A stretch of 64,000 bases of DNA, taken from the NCBI GenBank assembly GCA_026545765.1, contig CM048840.1, positions 7,041,765 through 7,105,764 on the forward strand, given 5' to 3'. Shown in pieces: positions 45,391-57,597 of the stretch. A model generated the notes under the pieces. The model made no database searches and was not told the DNA's origin. It was given only the letters and a program-made list of their open reading frames with translations. The stretch's first letter is position 1. Every line of letters starts with the position of its first letter. The translations under genes were made by a program, and so were the position numbers. This DNA comes from Plantago major. Lineage: Eukaryota > Streptophyta > Magnoliopsida > Lamiales > Plantaginaceae.

Positions 45391-45759
45391 TCATTGGTTT
45401 CCAGAGGTCGAGCCTTCAGATTCCGAACCGGCAGCTTTAGCCCACGCATGCAGCCTCATCCGGATCTGGTTTCTCCTCTCCTCGGCCAACCTTATAAACA
45501 CCACCGGGCACAAAGCAGGATCACCTTCGGGGTCGAGAATAATAGGATCATCCATGGTCCCGGAACCAGAATAGACCGGCGGGTGTCTCTCCCCACAAGC
45601 ACAATATATCCAGTGCCGGTACCTAGGATCACTCGGTTCAGCAAAATCATAGTCCACGGCATTCATATTGCCCCAAGTCAGTTCACCCAAGATTAGGTTA
45701 CCCACGGACCGGCCAGCGATCCTCGCAGATTCCGCCATCCTGCGTGCAGATCCCGACAT
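45391..45759 (-). CDS. Second antisense ORF of the retrotransposon (122 aa)
   Basis: An open frame from ATG at 45759 (MSGSARRMAESARIAGRSVG) to a stop at 45391. A TATA-like CTATATATAG lies at 45820-45811, so an upstream ATG at 45810 would fall inside the promoter and I reject it. The protein has CGERHPPVYSG and ends acidic/Ser-rich. I do not recognise it. It lies between the larger antisense gene and the 3' LTR, a usual place for extra ORFs in Tat elements. Whether it is expressed is unknown. Confidence 0.55.
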   Translation of the reverse strand: MSGSARRMAESARIAGRSVGNLILGELTWGNMNAVDYDFAEPSDPRYRHWIYCACGERHPPVYSGSGTMDDPIILDPEGDPALCPVVFIRLAEERRNQIRMRLHAWAKAAGSESEGSTSGNQ

Positions 45760-45810
45760 TAGAAAACAAGAAAGGAGGATAAAAAGTAAGAAAATCGGAT
45801 TTACCACCAC

Positions 45811-45820
45811 CTATATATAG
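45811..45820 (-). promoter_or_regulatory. Antisense TATA box 2
   Basis: CTATATATAG, about 52 bases upstream of the ATG of the 122-aa ORF. Confidence 0.5.
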
Positions 45821-46750
45821 TGACATGAAATCCCTGCGATCGTGTCACATGTCCTCCATCCAACGGCCCGGAAGATTAAGGGACACAGTAATAATTCGCC
45901 TTAAAACGTCAAGATCACAGTTCGGCTTCTCACGGCGGACTTTTATTAATCAAGTCCCCACCTTGGCATTTTTTACCAAGCCCGGGGGGGACTGGTATAC
46001 TGTAACCAAACGAATAATGCCGGTCCATCCCTGAAAACCGAAGAATTTTGAAAGACCCTCCCCTTTGGCATGCTTGCGTATCTTCAAAGCCAAAAAGCTG
46101 GAAGCAGTCAGACTTCAATCCAAAGCTCACCCCGCCAGCTAACTATCTTGGAAGGACGCAAACACCTCAAAAGTAGACCTTGATCGAAAAAAGACCGGAC
46201 TCCCAATTAGGCGGAAAATCTGCGACGAGTCCACCTCTATCACCATCACCATTTTCAAGATTAACAAGCAAACATGGAAAATGGTAATTGATCGAATATA
46301 TTGAGCAAATGACGGACCGACTGACACTCAAGAAGAAAGGCATGTCAAACCAACCCATGACCAAGAGAGGCCTTAGGAAGATAAAACAAACAAAAGATCA
46401 GTGATCCCGGTTCATATGCATCAGAAGATAAGAAAAAGTACCGACCGACTAAAAAATTGTCACGGACCATTTTCGGACGGAAGGAAGGGACGAAAGAAAC
46501 AAAAACAGTGAGCCAGATTTTGAGCTGAGGGAGTATTTATAAAAAGAAAGGTCCAATCAAATCTTGCCATGTCAGCCTGATGACACCAACATATTGGGCC
46601 TGGGCTTGGGCCGTCCTTTGGGCCTCTCATTTGTGACAAATATTGCGAGCCCAGAAGCTAGCCACCGGGAAAAACACCAGTCTCGACGGGCCAATTCAAA
46701 GAATTTCACAACTATCTTTTACTAAGATACTTGGAAACTGGGGGGACTTA
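45821..46750. other. Region before the 3' LTR, with antisense TATA 3 and PPT
   Basis: A third TATAAATAC-like box reads on the minus strand at about 46541-46532. Only short frames follow it. The polypurine tract AAACTGGGGGGACTTA (about 46735-46750) abuts the 3' LTR. Confidence 0.5.
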
Positions 46751-47609
46751 TGATATGGACATATAAGTCCCTCCAACGAATTAGACCTTTCTACCATCAT
46801 CCAAGAACTCGAGAAATGCTTTTATCCACGGTCAGAGAAGTTGAGTCCGTCACCCAGAAGGAAAGCCCGACACAAGACAAACTTACTAAACATACAGTCC
46901 GCAACAATAAAGAGTTCCAGAACAAGAAAACCTCGCTATAAGTCCTAAAGAAAAGTACCAAAAAAGCCCGGCATTAAGGTCTTAACAGACTTTGGTCACT
47001 ACAAAAGGTCCGCCTGCAGGAAGTCCGCCATAACTAACGTGAGATAAACGCGCCACCTACCTCCGAGACCACGTGACACGCTGTCGCCAAGCCGACAAGA
47101 TCCCGGGAATTCAGACAGCCTGTCCCCCAAGCTTCCTCTATAAATAGCCCGCATTTACTACTCATTAAGGTACGTAACCACGACTAAAAAATCTACTCTC
47201 TAAGTTTCGGGTCCGAGATAACTCGATTAGCCTGTCACACAAGTTGAGTCTTAGTCCGGACTGCCCACGGCAGGCCGGCCCAAAAGGGTCTAACCCCTTC
47301 TTTTTGTTCCCAGATGTCCGGATCGAACTTTTCCGGCCCCTGCCAGGAGACGGACCATCACTGAACTGACGACTTAGATTGCCTTATCTGGGTTCATAGC
47401 ACTACGGATCAAGCTAATGACGGACTCTAGATCTAGCTTAAGGAGGACCCAGGTTACTCTTGTCGGACCCCAGTTTGCCGGACCCAACTACTAAGCTCTT
47501 GCCGGACCCGCGAACTAAAACGATCTAAACCACACGACCTGACCACTGGACTCTTCTGAATTACGCTCTTGACCCACGAATTTGACTTAACCGGATTTAC
47601 CCCACATCA
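46751..47609 (+). repeat. 3' LTR
   Basis: Starts TGATATGGACATATAAG and ends CCCCACATCA, followed by the TCTAT duplication. It matches the 5' LTR throughout. Confidence 0.93.
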
Positions 47610-47614
47610 TCTAT

Positions 47615-48215
47615 GTTAACATTGTAATTGTCTATGTTTTTACATATAATTGTCTATGATTTGCAATAAAAACGATAGTGTCTATACTGAAACTGTAGCT
47701 ATCTGTGTAGACTGAAATTGTCTAGATATTACATGTAATTTTCTATATTTAACATGTAACTGTCTATATTTAACATTTAGCTGTCTGTGTTTCGAAGATA
47801 ATTTCTATGCTGAATATGTAGTTGTTTATATGTAGACTAAAATTGTCTAGATATTACATGTAATTGTCTATATTTAACATGTAATTGTCTATGTTTCAGG
47901 TGATAGTGTCTATGCTGAATATGTAGTTGTTTATATGTAGACTAAAATTGTCTACATATTACATGTAATTGTCTATATTTAACGTGTAATTGTCTATGTT
48001 TCAGGTGATAATGTCAATGCCGAATATGCAGTTGTTTATATGTAGACTAAAATTGTCTAGATATTACATGTAATTGTCTATATTTAACGTGTAATTGTCT
48101 ATGTTTCAGGTGATAGTGTCTATGCTGAATTTGTAGTTGTCTATATGTAGACTAAAATTGTCTAGATATTACATGAAATTGTCTATATTTAACATGTAAC
48201 TGTCTATGTTTCAGG
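47615..48215 (+). repeat. 105-bp tandem repeat in MULE intron 1, ending at the exon 2 acceptor
   Basis: The motif TGTTTCAGGTGATA recurs at 47892, 47998, 48102 and 48207, with a decayed copy at 47788. The last copy is the real splice acceptor of exon 2 (TTTCAG then GTGATG). Each unit also contains ATTGTCTATATTTAAC and TAGACTAAAATTGTCTA. Confidence 0.85.
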
Positions 48216-50765
48216 TGATGTACTACTAGAAAAAATTGAAGATGAACCACTAGTAGGGTCTTTGTTAGGCAGAACTGCTAGTACATATGAAGAACTCTTT
48301 GAATTGTATCGGAGGCAAGCTGCACTTTTAGGATTCAGTGTCATATTGTGTACCACAAAATGTTATGCAGGTACTAGACAAGTAAGGGTGAAGTATTTCA
48401 GGTGTTCTGCTCAAGGTTATACCAACTCAAAGGAAAAACAACCAAAAACACCATCACCATACATACAAGGACAAACAAGCAACAAAAGAAAAAGGAAACC
48501 AAAAGAAGTGCCAGAAACTAGTGTATGACTGCCATGAAAGTCAAATATTGTAAGAAGACAAACTTGTACAAGGTTGATATGCACTACATGAATCACACCC
48601 ACCCTTACACTAGACCTGAATGGCAGCACCTCCACAGGGTGGAAAGAATATTACACCACACAAGGCAGATGTCATAAGTGCAATGGAAAAGTCAGGCACG
48701 AAGCCTACTGTCGCATTCAGGTACATGGCTTCCAACTCAGGTGGAGCGGAGCATGTGGACATACTGTAAGAGACCAAATCAACTACGTAAATAGGCTGAG
48801 AGCACATGAAACGGGTGGTGCAGATGCCCAGAATGTAGTTAGTTTAATGCAACGTAGGCAGCAAGAAGACACGGAGTTCTATTATGATATGCTGATTGAC
48901 AAAGAAAGTAGATTATGTGGGCTCTTTTGGGCAGATGCCATGATGAGGGGTGATTATAATATATTTGGTGATGTTGTAGTCTTTGGCACAACATTCAGGA
49001 CAAATAAGTATGAGCTCATTTGTGCTCCAATTGTGGGGGTAAACAATCATTGAGGCAATGCGATGTTTGGGTATGCTTTTTTGGCAAATGAGCAAACGGA
49101 AAGCTTTGTATGGCTACTGACAACATTCCTAAAATGCATGGATTCAAAGAAGCCTAAAACCATATTCACTGACCAAGATGCTGCTATGTCCAAAGCAATA
49201 GACCAGGTAATAAAATGTTCAGTAAATTGTCTAGGTTTTTCTTTAAATTATCTAGTTTATAAACTTAATTGTCTACTTTATACTGTCAATATTCTATGTT
49301 TAACATGTGTTTGGGGATGAGACAAGGCATAGATTATGTGTTTGGCACATTGAGCAAAATGCAGTGAAAAACTAGCACTACTAAGGAATGATGCCAAATT
49401 CAAAGAAAAGTTTGACTTGGTTTTGAAGTTATGTCGCAATGAAGAACAATTCGAAAAGGAATGGCATTCCATGATTGAAGGTTATAATCTATAGGATAAT
49501 ACATGGCTTGCCAAATTGTATGAAATCAGGCTGAAATGGTGTAGGGCTTTAAATAGATATGCATTTTCTGCTGGGATGATGTCTACCCAAAGGAGTGAGA
49601 GCACAAACCATTCAATATCTTTCAATTCCAACAAGCAAACTTCACTCACTCAATTCTTCCACCCATTTGATGCTGCAATAGAACGATGGAAGGAGACAGA
49701 AATTGCATATGATTTCACTTGCAGTAGAGGATACCCAAAGACAACAAACACACATATCCTAATGTATCAGGCTTCAAAGGTACAAAAAATTACTTTTTAA
49801 CATTTTATTGTCTATCTATAATATATAATTGCCTATGGTAGCAAACTAAACAATTCCTTTTAAAAACTATACAATTTCTTTAACAAACTAGACAATTTCT
49901 CTGACAAAATGCAGATATACACATTAAAGATTTATGAATTCATTCTACACGAATTCAAAATGGCAGAAAATACAAAGGTTGCCTACAGCTTAAGATCAAA
50001 TGGAGAACACCAGTACATAGTTACACATCAAGCTGATCCGGAAGATGTTGGGATTGTAACTTTCAAGACAAATGAATATGATGGGGACATAAATGTAAGC
50101 TGCAGTTGCAAGCATTTAGAAGAAGTTGGGTGGCTTTGTCTCCATTGCTACAGAGTTTTAAAGCAAAATAACATAGAATCAATTCCTCATAGGTACTTTC
50201 TGCAAGGTGGACACGAGATATAAAAAAAAGAAAGTTGGGACAAGGAAAAGATGAAGAAAGCAAGACTTACAAGTGGCCCTGAAAGCGTTGCTTGGAGACA
50301 TCACATGATCAGGTGATATTATATTTTTATGTTACACTTAGTAAAAAATGTTATAAAACTATACAATGTAGCGCAAAAACTAGACAATATAGCGCAAAAA
50401 CTAGACAATTATGTTAATCATTTACTAAATTTGAAACCTGGTTACTAATCAATAATATACATTGAATGCTAACCAGGGTTTACACTGACTTGGTGATCAA
50501 ATCGGAAAATAACATGGATGCAAGAAGAATGTTAGAGGATTCGTACCAACGAGATCTACTTGCTATCAATGAGCTTGTTGGACGGCAACAACAAGCACCA
50601 AATGAAACCACAAGCAGTTGTGTACCAAATTCAACTGCCATACTTGATACACCACACATCAAGACTAAGGGACGGAGTAAGGGACACATAAAATGCCCGC
50701 TTGAGAGATCCAAAAAGGCTTCAAAAGCTAATATAACTATTGTTAGGAAGGATCAAATCATATAA
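48215..50765 (+). pseudogene. MULE transposase, FAR1 and SWIM domains, broken
   Basis: DDE transposase related to MuDR and FAR1/FHY3. N-terminal FAR1 zinc-type domain: STYEELFELYRRQAALLGFS. A frameshift near 48525 leads to YKVDMHYMNHTHPYTRPEW, and another near 48770. The transposase core reads LFWADAMMRGDYNIFGDVVV, FGTTFRTNKYELICAPIVGV, then TGA (about 49052) and LANEQTESFVWLLTTFLKCM, IFTDQDAAMSKA. Two introns follow. A TAG at about 49493 follows IEGYNL. The SWIM zinc finger is kept: CSCKHLEEVGWLCLHCYRVL (about 50099-50158). The last exon (50466-50765) is Lys-rich. Several stops and shifts make it inactive. Confidence 0.88.
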
Positions 50766-50789
50766 ATTTTATGTTTGATTCATATAAAA

Positions 50790-51450
50790 ATGTAAAAACT
50801 ATTCATTAAAAACTAGACGATATTTATTAAAAACTAGAAAATATTTATAAAAAACTAGACAATATCCTTTAAAAAACTAGACAATATAGTATAAAAACTA
50901 GACAATATATCATAAAAACTAGACCATATTTATAAAAAACTAGACAATATCCTTTAAAAATTAGAAAATAAATGTTGAGCTACAGAATTCCTAGACAATA
51001 TTTTTTAAAAACTAGACAATATAGTGTAAAAACTGGACAATATAATGTAAAAACTAGAGAATTGCTTTCATACACTAAACAATAGCGTAAAAACTAGACA
51101 ATATTTTGTAAAAACTAGAACATATTTAGTAAAAACTATAAATTATGTTTGATTCATATAAAAATGTAAAAACTATTTATAAAAAACTAGACAATATCCT
51201 TTAAAAACTAGACAATATAGTATAAAAACTAGACAATATATCGTAAAAACTAGACAATATCATGTAAAAACTAGAAAATATATGTTGAGCTATAGAATTC
51301 CTAGACAATATTATGTAAAAATTAGACAATTGGGTTCATAAACTAGACAATATAGTTTAAAAACTAGACAATATAATGTAAAAATTAGAGAATTGCTTTC
51401 ATACACTAAACAATAGCGTAAAAAACTAGACAATCTTTTGTAAAAACTAG
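50790..51450. repeat. MULE minisatellite, AAAAACTAGACAATAT type
   Basis: Dozens of units of about 15-20 bases (AAAAACTAGACAATAT with varying spacer) lie after the transposase. A larger repeat of about 370 bp is visible too: GTTGAGCTACAGAATTCCTA at 50973 recurs near 51283 and 58033. The array continues at 57962-58080 past the CACTA insertion and in introns of the ULP1-like gene. Confidence 0.88.
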
Positions 51451-51475
51451 AACCACTACAAAAAATCTGGCCTGT

Positions 51476-51770
51476 AGCGACGGATAGATCCGTCGCTACA
51501 GGCCAGCTATCCGTCGCCCCAGCTCTGGCGACGGATCGGGCGACGGATAGAAAATCCGTCGCCCCCTGAGCTAATGGCGACGGATAACAATCCGTCGTCA
51601 ATTCATGACAGATTGAACGACGGATTGATCGATTATTTTTTTAATTCGAAATTTAGCGACGGATAGATTCTATCCGTCGCTAAATATTAATTGGACTAGT
51701 GACGAATTTGAAATTCGTCACTAATTCCATCCGTGAATTCCGTCACTAATTCCGTCACTATTTATTTCAT
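51476..51770. repeat. CACTA-1 left subterminal repeats
   Basis: Many direct and inverted copies of TATCCGTCGC/GCGACGGATA. In En/Spm such motifs bind TnpA. Confidence 0.85.
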
Positions 51771-51929
51771 ATTAATCCCTATTTTCGTAGTTCACCTATT
51801 TAATCAATATAATGTTCGATAATAAATCAATAATACGAAAAATGTTTCAATGAATAAAAAGTAATATTCGAATGAGAAATTATCCAAACAAGTGTAAATA
51901 TGAAAAAAATCAACATACAGATACATAAC

Positions 51930-53850
51930 TAGCTATCGACGGGGTGGGGTGGGTGATGGCGGGCCTGGACATGAACGCTCCATTCATGAATCAAGGCTCG
52001 TTCTCCTCCCTTCTTCTCGTCGGCGCTCCATCTCGTCCCTTTGTTGCTCCATCTCTTGAGTTAGCCGAGCAACATGTTCCGGACTTCTTGTCGCACCATT
52101 TCGAGACACAGTCTGTGTGTAAACCGGACGTCTGAGGCTTGGGGCGATGATGAGGAGCACGCCGGACTAGCGATTGCAAACCGAGGCTCCGAGTCCATAT
52201 ATTCGTCCTTTCTTGTCGGTTTGTTGACCTCTAGGAAGATGTTGTCAACTTGTTCGATTGACAACACATCACCCGTCTCGTCCTCACCGCCGCACACGAG
52301 CATCAACCTCACTGAAATCGTAAATAGCAGATATAATGATCGATTCGTTTTAAAAAGTAACTTGTAATAGTGTACAAATAAGAACTTTAAGCAACATAAA
52401 CATACCGCAATAGAAGATGCCCGGCAGTTGGTCCATACCCATCGCCTTGGCCTTCTTGAAGATGGCATACTTGGATGTCACCTCCCCCCGTGCCACCTGA
52501 ATCAAACCAGATCTAGTCAACAATTTATCATCTACAAGTAATAGATGCTAGATTGCAAAAACACATATATACGCACCGATTGATAATAATCAGTAACAGT
52601 AGATCGCCTCCCAAGGTGGTGAACGGCCCTTCCTGCCGTGTCGGTGGGATGCCGGTTACTGTTGGTCAAGCAACGCGTCGGACATCGATTCGGCGATGAA
52701 GCATCCCAAAGGGCCCACTCGTTGCATCAACTGGAGAGGATTGGGCCACCGATCCCGAATGGCCTTCCACGTGAGACCATATCCTCAGATGTTTGGATCC
52801 CACAATCTAAATAAACACGCCAGATCTGTGGGATCAACCTGCTGGGAATGAAGTACTCCTTCTACATTCCCAATTTCATACAACATCCAAAGTCAATACA
52901 TGTCCTAACAACATAACAGATATGGTGACTAACATATCAACCAAATAAAGTGGCTAACATACCACTCACATATAGTGGCTAACATACCACTCACATTGTC
53001 CTAAAATTTACTAACACAATGAAGCATAACATATCACCCAAATAAAGTGGCTAACATACCACTCACATTGTCCTAAAATTTACTAACACAATGGTGACTA
53101 ACATATCACCCAAATAAAGTGGCTAACATACCACTCACATACAGTGGCTAACATACCACTCATATTAAAACGATTAATTATAATTACAAACAAATGAATG
53201 TCATATTTTAACTTACCCTCAGCTCATCGAAGTACTCGGCCCTCATGCGCTCCGAGATGTGGCTCCAACACTCACCACCCTGCCCCGGTGGCTCTCTCCT
53301 GCTCCGGAAGATGTCACCTAGTTTGTTGTGCACCTCCCGAGGCCATAAGCTGTTGTCAATGTATAAGATACAAGAAACGAATATGCATTACTTTAGTACA
53401 ACAATTTATACTTGTCAACTATCATTATCAGTTATGTTTTAGATATTTAAGAAGAATGTATAATACTTACTTGGCAGGACCAATAGGGAAAATCACAGGC
53501 AAGCCGTCCCACGTGACGTTGGGATTGTTTGGATCGAACACGAGGTAGGGACAATCGTCGTGGTCGTTCTCCAGCATGTGTCCGGGCTGACTGGTAGAGC
53601 CACGACTGCTCTCTCACCGGGGTCTCAGAATCCGAGACCTGCATCACGATCTTGAGCCCTCCACATGACGGTGTCCCCGACCCACCACTATCATGCTGCC
53701 GGCTGCGTGGGGGGGACGATAGGTGGACGGCCTCTGTCGCGGCATCTGCAAAAAAATGTAATAAATACAATAAAAATGTGTTAGTACGAGTTATAATACA
53801 TAACAGATTATAATAACACATATAATTACTCATAATACACATAATATACC
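51930..53850 (-). pseudogene. CACTA-1 second gene relic (TnpA-like)
   Basis: Patches on the minus strand: VHLSSPPRSRQHDSGGSG near 53730-53670; SLWPREVHNKLGDIF with WSHISERMRAEYFDELR at about 53350-53220; VLSIEQVDNIFLEVNKPTRK near 52260-52200; and FTHRLCLEMVRQEVRNMLLG ending at 52061. The frame changes several times. Position and strand fit the second gene of CACTA elements. I cannot assign the domain firmly. Confidence 0.45.
52915..53165. repeat. Minisatellite in CACTA-1
   Basis: Tandem and interspersed copies of AAAGTGGCTAACATACCACT and TGTCCTAAAATTTACTAACA. Lies in an intron of the minus-strand relic. Confidence 0.85.
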
Positions 53851-53939
53851 GTTATCGCCGTCCTCTAAGACTACATATTGGTCCTCGTGCAGATCAAACA
53901 GCTCATCATCTGCTTCTATGGGATCTTCTGCTTGTTTAT

Positions 53940-54035
53940 CGATGGTATGTTCTTTTCAAGATTTTCAAGATCCGTTATCGCTCGAGCTTGCATAGAATCA
54001 ATGGTATGTTCTTTTCAAGATTTTCCAACACTTTG
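53940..54035. repeat. Direct repeat at the transposase truncation point
   Basis: ATGGTATGTTCTTTTCAAGA is present at 53944-53963 and again at 54001-54020, with matching flanks. It marks a small tandem duplication or repair scar at the 3' end of the transposase relic. Confidence 0.75.
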
Positions 54036-55650
54036 TCATGAACCACCCTTGTGCCTAAATTTTTGAAAAATAAGCTCAACTCGGTGATAGCAGTCCATAC
54101 GTGTTTCGGCAGAAGCTCTCGAAATGCTACCGGGATAAGCCTCTCCATGAACACATGACAGTCGTGACTCTTCATCCCATAAACCTTTGTCTTCTTCAAA
54201 TCCACACACCTCTCTAAATTTGAGGCGTAATTATCTGGGAAACTCAATGCCCTCACCCAATCAAACAAAATTGACCTAGAAGCGTTGTCAATTGTGTAGC
54301 TTCGCCACTTACCAGTCTCCTCCTTCTTTGTCAACTCAGGCCTTTTACACCACGTCGACAACTCGGATCTAGACTTCGCATGGTCCTTTGTTTTTCCCTC
54401 AATGTTGCAAAGTGTATTGAATAAGTTCTCGAACACGTTCTTCTCAATGTGCATGAAATCTAAGTTGTGACGGATAAGAAGATCGCTCGATAAAGCAAGT
54501 CCCGTAAGATGCTTCTCTTCCTCCAACCACATTTTTACCAATTTTCTCGTTATGCTTCATCCACCCAAGCTCGTACACCTTCATAAGACCCAATCTATCA
54601 ATCTCCGCAAGAATTTGTGCACCAGAAGTCTTATCGGGCTTTTTGTTGTGACTTTATTTTTCAAGAATTGATCCTTGTTCTTCCGAGCGGATGGTCACTT
54701 TCTAGCAACCTCGATGACAATCAAACCAACAAAATTTTCCACTACCCTTGATCTAAATGCATCTGTATCCTCCAAGCAATGTGGACATGCATATTTCCGA
54801 TGTTTTCCTTCCGGATAGCATGGAGTATGCGGGAAGTCACTCCAGTCCAAAGAAGAGCTCTCAAGGTGAAGTTCTTTTTGTCGACACATCATATCTTGAG
54901 GATACCATCCGTCACAACTCGATCGGCTCCTTGATTAGGGGTTGCAAGAAAACATCCAACGTCAGTCCAGGATCTTTCGGCCCAGGCACCAATGCAGTCA
55001 GAAACATGAATGGCTCCTTCATGCACTCACCGGGGCGATTATGCAGGTGTGAGCATAAGCCAACAAGAGTATTTACGTTCACTACCGAGCGGGTTAAAAC
55101 CATCCGTACAAAGTCCCAAACGTACATTTCTAGATTCGCCGCAAACTCGGATATGTCTGTCAAAGCGATTTCCATGCGGGTGAGTCTGCTGGATGGTCCA
55201 TTCTACCACCTTCAGCATTATCAGAGATTACTCGCTCCTTGTGCCACCGCATTTTATCCACAGAAGCACTTGAAGCATACAATCTTTTCAAACGAGGTGC
55301 TAGAGGGAAGTACCACATTTTCTTATGTGAGATTTTTCTTTTGTCGTTTCTTTGCCCCTCCTTGTAACGCTTGTTCCTTACCACGTAACTTGCATTCTAT
55401 TAGATCCGCATCCTCCTCCCAATATATCATGCACATTTTAGGACAATGATTATGGTTACCACAAAACCTAATCCGCATCTTTTCTTCGCTTGGTAAAGTT
55501 GGTGGGAACTAGGTTTTCTTTCAGACAAAGGTCCGACATTACGTCAACCCATTCATTGAAGCTCGTTTGATTCTTTGCCATTAGCCTTACAACTCATTAG
55601 CGAGATAACAAAGACAACTCGGTGAGCTTACACCCCGGGTAAACCGGCTT
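53975..55650 (-). pseudogene. CACTA-1 TNP2-type transposase, broken
   Basis: Read from 55650 down: LCLKE...EWVD near 55560; MWYFPLAPRLKRLYASSASV with MRWHKERVISDNAEG and HPADSPAWK (55384-55160); VRLGLCTDGFNPLG, then CMKEPFMFLTALVPGPKDPG and VFLQPLIKEPIEL; RKYACPHCLEDT; and SDLLIRHNLDFMHIEKNVFE to ELLPKHVWTAITELSLFF (54541-53975). These are the successive blocks of TNP2 transposases. Frameshifts or stops separate every block. The end is cut short at a duplicated 27-base stretch (53943 and 54001). Confidence 0.88.
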
Positions 55651-56830
55651 CCTTGATGATTCTAACAAGTCAAAGAACAACTGATCCTCGGGATTCGGTG
55701 GTTCCTCCACCTCCACCTCGGTTTCATGTTGGTTGTGTCCCTGAACTCCGCCCTAAGATCGTACACCATTTGTTCGACTCGAGCTCGAATAGCATCACCT
55801 TGATTGGGATTGTTCCCGACTTGTTCATTTTCTCTTCCTTCCACACGTGTCTATTGGTCATATGTATTGGTCTTTGCTTCCTCACCATGATGATTCCATA
55901 CCGATACGTGAGCAGAATCCATTTTTCCTCAAGTCTTTGGACTACCACTTTAGAGTCACGTATTGCTTGTTTTACCTTGTTTCATTGCACAAGGACACTT
56001 TATCAACCCATCCTTTACACTGACATTTGACATTGCAAATTCAATGAAACCTTCAACCCCTTCGGAAAACTCCATTGAACTCTGCCATTGAGAGTACGAC
56101 AATACATCCATCCACGATCGGTATTCATTGAATAATTAGATAATAACCTGACACGTTTGAATTCATTAGATCGAGTTCTTTCATTTACGATAATAAATCA
56201 ATTTCACAATAATTCAATCAATTGCTACGTAATATAAGTTATATTAGCTCCGATCAATTGTTACGGCATTACATAATATAAGTTACATCACTTCAATTTT
56301 ACCATAATGTTTGGTTTCATATATATATAAACTAATGATTACTAGTTATACAAGCCTAGAGACAAACGGATCAAACTCCTCATTCTCATGCACCCCCCTC
56401 CTCATCACTTGTGGTGCTCCCTACCACAGAACTTGCATTCCAACAGATCTACATCCTCCTCCCAATACACCATGCACATGTTCCGACAAGCAGAAAGGCA
56501 CTCGATAGGCGGCCCCAAACCCGCCTCTCCCTCCATTGGAGGTATGACATGGACGGTGCTTCCTCACCGTGATGAATCCATACATGATACTCGGGCATGA
56601 ATCCATAACGCGTCATAAGTGCTCGAATCTTCAGTAGGCGTCATAAATTGCTTGTTTCTGCGGGTTTCCAATGTGCAAGGACACTTTATCAACCCCCAAT
56701 TGTACAAACCGGACGTCCCATGGCAAAGCGAGATGAAACCTTTAACCCTTCTACAAAACTCCTACAAACTCGCCATTTACGCAAATGCGATCGTACATCC
56801 ATGAGCAGTCGGAATTCATTGTATATATAC
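55650..56830 (-). pseudogene. CACTA-1 transposase N-terminus, present twice
   Basis: 56815-56560 translates as MNSDCSWMYDRICVNGEFVG and further blocks of the transposase-associated domain (WMY-R ... CPC). 56130-55940 holds a second, more decayed version (CTLNGRVQWSF...KVSL). Between them, 56480-56400 repeats the block found at 55450-55370 (MCMVYWEEDVDLLECK against MCMIYWEEDADLIECK). Confidence 0.7.
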
Positions 56831-57597
56831 TTTATTTTTAACTGAGACGTTCAATTGATTAGATCGTATTTAATTTATTAGATCGATTCCAATTAGGATA
56901 AGAAGATTGTAGAGGTTAATTGTTAATTATTATATGTTGCTTATAAATTAATTATTAATTAAGTGTTCGATATTTACAAAATTGGGAATATAATTTAACC
57001 ATTTCAACCTCTTAGTACATATATTATATACTTAACATACATATCAAATTAACTAATTACTCTATACATATCAATTACTACATATATTCATATCAAATTA
57101 CATACTTAACATACAAATTTATCAAATCAAAACTACATACTTCTATACTTAACAAACATATCAAATTAACTAAACTAACTATATATACTTAACACACAAA
57201 TCAAACTAACTACATACATTCATACATACCAAACTTAATTAACATACTACATACATTCATATCATTAATTAAACTAACTATCAAATTGAACAAATTACAT
57301 ATAATTAATCAAATTAACTAAACTAACTACTACATACTTATCATATATACATATAATTGCTCAAATTAATCAAAATAAACAAAATCCCCAAATTTTAAAA
57401 AACTAGGGTTTTAGCCAAAATACCTTGATTAATCGGTAGAAATCTGAAATTGATCGAAGAAACAAACTCCTTGTCCCACTAGCTTCGATTAGGCACCAAG
57501 ATTGGCCGGAATAACGAAGAATTCACCGGAAACCGAAGAGAGGAGAAGAAGAGAATGAGGAAGAAGAAGGAGAAGAGGAAGAAAGTGAGGCATTACC
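56831..57597. other. CACTA-1 right arm, AT-rich leader
   Basis: Very AT-rich (56840-57400) with many ACATACTTAACATAC-like words, then a GA-rich stretch (57538-57590). It probably holds the promoter and 5' UTR of the minus-strand transposase. Confidence 0.5.

Larger units (their letters stand above)
36664..47609 (+). mobile_element. Ty3/gypsy LTR retrotransposon with antisense genes (10.9 kb)
   Basis: Two LTRs (863 and 859 bp), flanked by TCTAT on both sides (36659-36663 and 47610-47614). A primer binding site starts at 37529, and a purine-rich tract lies before the 3' LTR. Sense strand: gag, protease and the integrase tail; reverse transcriptase and RNase H are missing. Antisense strand: a gypsy-type 'putative transposase' gene and a second small gene. 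This layout recalls Tat-lineage elements, which often carry extra antisense ORFs between pol and the 3' LTR. Confidence 0.9.

Noticed and set aside
45391-45810. Signal peptide at the start of the 139-aa frame
   Set aside because: The hydrophobic start (MVVNPIFLLFILLSCFL) overlaps a TATA-like box at 45811 and a likely 5' leader; the ATG at 45759 is a better start.
50790-51450. CRISPR-like array
   Set aside because: The repeats are short, irregular, without unique spacers, and lie in plant transposon DNA. This is a minisatellite.
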